Assembly (NCBI GenBank): GCA_005880605.1
Contig: VBIS01000151.1
Span: 1-12,643, forward strand
Source: Chloroflexota bacterium
GTDB lineage: Bacteria > Chloroflexota > Dormibacteria > CF-121
Reading direction: 5' to 3'
Length of the DNA: 12,643 nucleotides
The translations under genes and the position numbers were made by a program. Position 1 is the stretch's first letter; each line of letters starts with the position of its first letter. Under the pieces are notes generated by a model. The model did not search any database. It had not been told where the DNA came from and was given only the letters and a program-made list of their open reading frames with translations. Shown here piece by piece: positions 7,580-12,643 of the stretch.

Positions 7580-7764
7580 GGGGAGCCGAGCGATCCGGTC
7601 ACGTTGCAGTACATGTTTTTGACCGTGTTGCCCATGATGATCAGGATCACGAGGACCACAATGACCACGAGCACCATGATCAAGGCGTACTCGATCATCG
7701 CCTGACCCTGTTGGTGGTCGCGACTCAGCTGTCGCACCATGCGATCCGCGATTGCAGTGACCAT
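7576..7764 (-). CDS. flp: Flp/Fap-type (type IVb) prepilin
   Basis: This is a 62-residue pilin precursor. A 20-residue leader ends in QQG. The mature N-terminus starts QAMIEYAL, which has the Glu at position +5 and Tyr at +6 required in Flp-type pilins cleaved by a TadV/CpaA-like prepilin peptidase. A ~20-residue hydrophobic helix (LIMVLVVIVVLVILIIMG) follows, then a short tail containing one cysteine (NMYCNV). Length and layout match Flp pilins, which assemble tight-adherence pili. The start is an ATG at 7764 with an AGGAG site 6 nt upstream. No tad/cpa assembly gene lies nearby in the window, so it must rely on a remote locus. Its stop codon (7578-7576) overlaps that of the convergent debranching gene. 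Confidence 0.92.
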   Translation of the reverse strand: MVTAIADRMVRQLSRDHQQGQAMIEYALIMVLVVIVVLVILIIMGNTVKNMYCNVTGSLGSP

Positions 7765-7770
7765 ACACGA

Positions 7771-7775
7771 CTCCT
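7771..7775 (-). promoter_or_regulatory. Ribosome binding site of the pilin gene
   Basis: AGGAG on the minus strand, 6 nt before the ATG at 7764. A good match that fixes the pilin start. Confidence 0.75.
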
Positions 7776-7889
7776 GCGACCCACATTGCTCCCGCCACGT
7801 TGCGAAATCCCTTGTCCGTACGGGTCCCGGAGCTTCGTAGCCAAGACGTCACTCCGAGCCCGAAGGGCTTGACCAAGCCGTGACTAGCG

Positions 7890-7904
7890 CTACGGGCGCC
7901 GTAG
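7890..7904. repeat. Perfect short hairpin in the pilin/glycosyltransferase intergenic region
   Basis: CTACGG (7890-7895), loop GCG, CCGTAG (7899-7904). It lies in the 177-200 bp between the divergent pilin and glycosyltransferase genes, which otherwise holds only a CCGTACGG palindrome (7816-7823). There is no T-run on either side, so it is not an intrinsic terminator. It might be an operator or an mRNA 5' structure of the pilin. Confidence 0.4.
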
Positions 7905-7929
7905 AGACTTCGCCTGCTCACCGCTGTGC

Positions 7930-7935
7930 TAGCTT
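7930..7935 (+). promoter_or_regulatory. Candidate -10 box upstream of the glycosyltransferase
   Basis: TAGCTT fits TAnnnT. It is followed by 6 nt (GGCGCC) and then an in-frame ATC at 7942. The -35 position has no clear hexamer. It has the same geometry as the box before prephenate dehydratase. Confidence 0.3.
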
Positions 7936-7962
7936 GGCGCCATCAAAGCAAACCCGCCCTGG

Positions 7963-9390
7963 TTGGCCTTGCTTCTACTCGTCGCTACCAAGGTGGGGGT
8001 GACGATGGCGGTCGCCGATCGCTACGGCTGGCACCGCGACGAGCTTTACTACATGGCGTCGAGCCGGCATCTCGCCCTTGGCTACGTCGATTACCCGCCG
8101 ATCACGCCACTCCTGGCCAGAGTCGACCAGGCCATCTTTCCGGGCTCATTGCCGGCGCTGCGCTTGCTCACGATCCTCGCGGGAGCCGGCGTGATTATCG
8201 TCGCTGCGTTCATCGCACGAGAACTGGGCGCCAATCGCCCTGCCCAGGTGCTGGCCGGACTGGCCGTGCTCATCTCTCCGATGTACGTCGGGGCCAACAT
8301 CCTCTTTCAGACGGTCAGCTTCGACCAGCTGGTCTGGGCGGTCGCGTGCCTGCTGTTCGTCCGGCTGCTCCGCGGTTCCGACCCGAGGGAGTGGCTACTG
8401 CTGGGGCTGGTGTTCGGGATCGGCCTCGAGACCAAGTACACCGTGATTGGGCTGGGGGTTGCCATCGTCATCGGACTCCTTGCCAGCAACCAGCGACAAC
8501 AGCTCGCAAGTCGATGGCCATGGCTCGGCGTTGGCCTCGCTCTCATTCTCTTCTTACCGAACCTCGCCTGGCAAGCAGGACACCACTGGGACAGCGTGAC
8601 CTACACCTTCGGCCACCGCGGCGCTACCGACGGTCCCATTGCCTACTGGGTGCAGCAATTCTTGCTGATGGGCCCTCAGCTGATCCCCCTGATCGTTGGA
8701 GGCGTGTGGTGGCTGTGGCGACGTGAGCCATTTCGCGCGGCGGCGGTCACCATCGTCGCGGTCGAGCTCTTCTTCTTCCTCGTGGGTGGCAAGGCCTACT
8801 ACCCGGCGCCGATCTATGCCCTCGCCTATGCTGCCGGCTGCGTCTGGTTCGTCGAAGCCGTGCGCCAGCCATGGATCCGACGAGTCGCGGTGGCCATCGC
8901 GGTCGCCATCACCGTCGTGCTCCTCCCGATCGGGCTGCCAATCCTGCCGGCAAAGACGCTGGCCGATTCATGGGTCTGGAAAGCCCGCAAGGACTTCGCC
9001 GACATGTACGGCTGGCCGGACCTGGTCGAGCAGGTGACGACCGTCTACCAGCAGCTGCCCCTGGGCGATCGGAGCGCCGTCATGATCCTGGCCAGCAACT
9101 ACGGCGAGGCGGGCGCGCTCGACTTTTACGGTCACGGCCTGCCGCCGGTCGTGTCGCCACACCTTACGTACTATTACTGGGCGCCAGCGCATATGACGCC
9201 GTCGACCGTCATCGTCATCGGATACTCGCGGCCATACCTCGGCACGTTCTTCGGTGACATCGAGCAGGCCGCCACCATCACCAACTCCTATGGTCTGCGC
9301 AACTATGAGTATGGACAGGCGATCTGGATATGTCGCAGTCCACTGGTGCCGCTCGACCAGGCATGGCCCCGACTCAAAGCCCTCGACTGA
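7963..9390 (+). CDS. GT39/PMT-family membrane glycosyltransferase
   Basis: This is a polytopic integral membrane protein of 475 residues from the TTG at 7963. Near the N-terminus, after the first hydrophobic helix, it has WHRDELYY (23-30) with the Asp-Glu pair typical of the first extracytoplasmic loop of dolichyl/polyprenyl-phosphate sugar transferases, then GYVDYPPITPLLAR. Later blocks include FQTVSFDQLVWA, GIGLETKYTVIGLG and KAYYPAP, followed by a soluble C-terminal part. About 8-10 hydrophobic segments are visible. Family members move a sugar from a polyprenyl-phosphate carrier to protein or an envelope glycan on the outer face of the membrane; the acceptor here is unknown. TTG is the only canonical start, with no ribosome site. 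The frame opens at 7933, and an in-frame ATC at 7942 would give a more usual N-terminus (xKANPPW before the helix), making 482 residues. Confidence 0.88.
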   Translation: MALLLLVATKVGVTMAVADRYGWHRDELYYMASSRHLALGYVDYPPITPLLARVDQAIFPGSLPALRLLTILAGAGVIIVAAFIARELGANRPAQVLAGLAVLISPMYVGANILFQTVSFDQLVWAVACLLFVRLLRGSDPREWLLLGLVFGIGLETKYTVIGLGVAIVIGLLASNQRQQLASRWPWLGVGLALILFLPNLAWQAGHHWDSVTYTFGHRGATDGPIAYWVQQFLLMGPQLIPLIVGGVWWLWRREPFRAAAVTIVAVELFFFLVGGKAYYPAPIYALAYAAGCVWFVEAVRQPWIRRVAVAIAVAITVVLLPIGLPILPAKTLADSWVWKARKDFADMYGWPDLVEQVTTVYQQLPLGDRSAVMILASNYGEAGALDFYGHGLPPVVSPHLTYYYWAPAHMTPSTVIVIGYSRPYLGTFFGDIEQAATITNSYGLRNYEYGQAIWICRSPLVPLDQAWPRLKALD

Positions 9391-9393
9391 CAA

Positions 9394-9422
9394 TTACCCT
9401 CGCCGCTTCCGTTCGATAGAGT
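9394..9422 (+). promoter_or_regulatory. Candidate promoter of prephenate dehydratase
   Basis: TTACCC (9394-9399; 3 of 6 match to TTGACA) lies 17 nt before TAGAGT (9417-9422; fits TAnnnT). The box ends 6 nt before the in-frame ATC at 9429, which would make the transcript leaderless. It begins 4 nt after the glycosyltransferase stop. Confidence 0.35.
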
Positions 9423-9428
9423 TCGAAG

Positions 9429-10334
9429 ATCGCACGCGAGCTCACGATCGGATACCAGGGGGAACCGGGCGCCTACTCCGAAGAAGCGCTCCACGCCACC
9501 TTCCCCTTGGCGACCCCGCAGGCCTTCCGCACACTGCGGCATGCCTTTCATCGGGTCGCCGATCAGTCGGTTGACTTCGCGCTCGTCCCGGTCGAGAATT
9601 CGCAAGGGGGCAGCGTGCTCGAGACCTACGATCTCCTGCTCGAGTATCGAGCCCTCGTGGTCGCCGAGGTCGCCCTGCAAGTTGACCACTGTCTGCTGGC
9701 GGTGCCCGGCACCCGTCGCGAGGCGATCAAGCGGGTCTTTTCCCATCCGCAGGCGCTGGCGCAATGCGAGGCCTTTATCGTGCGCGAACACCTGGAACCG
9801 GTGCCCGCATACGACACAGCGGGCGCGGCGAAACAGATCCAGCAAGAGGGGCGTCACGACCAGGCGGCCATTGCCGGGCGGCGCGCCGCCGAGCTCTACG
9901 ACCTCGAAATCCTGGCCGAGCGCGTCCAGACGGTACAGGAAAACATCACCCGCTTTTTCCTGATCACGCGACGGGGACCGCGCCGCCCCAAGCCACCGTC
10001 CATCAAGCGACCGCGCTACGGCAAGAAGACTTCGCTTGTCTGCGCCGTCGACAACGAGCCGGGCGCGCTCTTTCGTTTGCTCAAAAGCTTCGAGGAGTTC
10101 GGCGTCAACCTGAGCAAGTTGGAGTCACGCCCGCGTCGCGACCCACCGTGGGAATACCTCTTCTACCTGGATCTCGATGGCGGCCGGTCCGAAAAGCCGG
10201 TGGCGGCTTCGCTGCGCACGGCCCGCCGTGCCACCACCTTCCTGCAGGTGCTGGGCACCTACACGCGCGCGCTTCCGCCGTCCGCTCCGCCGAAACGTCG
10301 CAGCCGCAAGCGGCGTTCGCCGGCCGAGCCATAG
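9429..10334 (+). CDS. pheA: Prephenate dehydratase with ACT domain; start codon non-canonical
   Basis: This enzyme converts prephenate to phenylpyruvate in phenylalanine synthesis and is cytosolic. The catalytic domain shows IGYQGEPGAYSEEA (7-20, counted from ATC), VPVENSQGGSV (53-63), SHPQALAQCEAF (105-116), DTAGAA (129-134) and the active-site ITRF with Thr174 and Arg175. The ACT domain (about 201-251) carries ESRP (232-235), part of the phenylalanine-binding site, so feedback inhibition is expected. A Lys/Arg-rich linker (about 182-200) and a basic tail (about 287-297) are unusual additions. The frame opens after TAG at 9417-9419, and no ATG, GTG or TTG occurs before TTG at 9507. Starting at 9507 would delete the conserved GYQGEPGAYS motif (275 residues), so the real start is upstream, most likely the ATC at 9429 (301 residues), unless an indel hides a frameshift. 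No chorismate mutase domain is fused. Confidence 0.9.
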   Translation: MARELTIGYQGEPGAYSEEALHATFPLATPQAFRTLRHAFHRVADQSVDFALVPVENSQGGSVLETYDLLLEYRALVVAEVALQVDHCLLAVPGTRREAIKRVFSHPQALAQCEAFIVREHLEPVPAYDTAGAAKQIQQEGRHDQAAIAGRRAAELYDLEILAERVQTVQENITRFFLITRRGPRRPKPPSIKRPRYGKKTSLVCAVDNEPGALFRLLKSFEEFGVNLSKLESRPRRDPPWEYLFYLDLDGGRSEKPVAASLRTARRATTFLQVLGTYTRALPPSAPPKRRSRKRRSPAEP

Positions 10335-10345
10335 CGTGCGTGATG

Positions 10346-12643
<2,298 letters not shown>

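Noticed and set aside
7890..7904. Intrinsic terminator
   Set aside because: The hairpin is perfect but short and has no T-run on either strand; it also lies between divergent genes, where no terminator is needed.
7765..7940. c-di-GMP riboswitch in front of the pilin
   Set aside because: These often precede pilin genes, but I could not find the conserved GEMM core in this stretch.

Overview
The window is ordinary chromosomal DNA of high G+C with no tRNA, rRNA, CRISPR array, insertion sequence or phage gene that I can see. Several traits fit a high-GC, non-proteobacterial soil bacterium such as a Chloroflexota or Ca. Dormibacterota relative: a lipobox-bearing binding protein, a CitA/CitB-type two-component pair, an isolated Flp pilin, a GT39-type membrane glycosyltransferase, a two-domain glycogen-debranching-like enzyme, and TAnnnT boxes placed only 6-7 bases before coding starts. 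This placement is inference from gene style, not a taxonomic assignment.

Layout. On the minus strand, 2600 down to 1 is a three-gene ABC importer operon of the NitT/TauT (SsuABC/TauABC-like) type: ATPase, permease, then a lipoprotein binding protein cut by the window edge. Divergent from it, across a 104-bp intergenic region, is a plus-strand sensor kinase (2705-4321) and response regulator (4318-5031) of the CitA/DcuS-CitB/DcuR family, joined by an ATGA overlap. Directly after the regulator, in the same frame, is a small four-cysteine ORF (about 5038-5361) that lacks a canonical start codon. Next is a 723-residue amylo-alpha-1,6-glucosidase-like protein (5408-7579). It ends tail to tail with a Flp-type pilin (7764-7576, minus), and the two stop codons overlap. 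The plus strand continues with a multi-TM GT39/PMT-like glycosyltransferase (to 9390) and prephenate dehydratase (to 10334). The minus strand finishes with phosphoenolpyruvate carboxylase (12643-10346), whose N-terminus lies outside the window.

How they may work together. The transporter and two-component genes form one plausible module: an extracytoplasmic carboxylate-type sensor controlling the divergent importer. The remaining genes are housekeeping or central metabolism (PEP to oxaloacetate, phenylalanine synthesis, glycan turnover) plus surface functions (pilin, envelope glycosyl transfer), with no obvious shared pathway.

Most unusual observations. (1) Prephenate dehydratase has no ATG/GTG/TTG that would preserve its conserved N-terminal motif, but has an in-frame ATC exactly where the start is expected. 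Two other ORFs here show a similar ATC possibility, and two of the three ATCs sit 6 nt after a TAnnnT box. (2) The four-cysteine ORF after the response regulator is not a family I recognise. (3) A small palindromic element is translated in the N-terminal extension of the permease.
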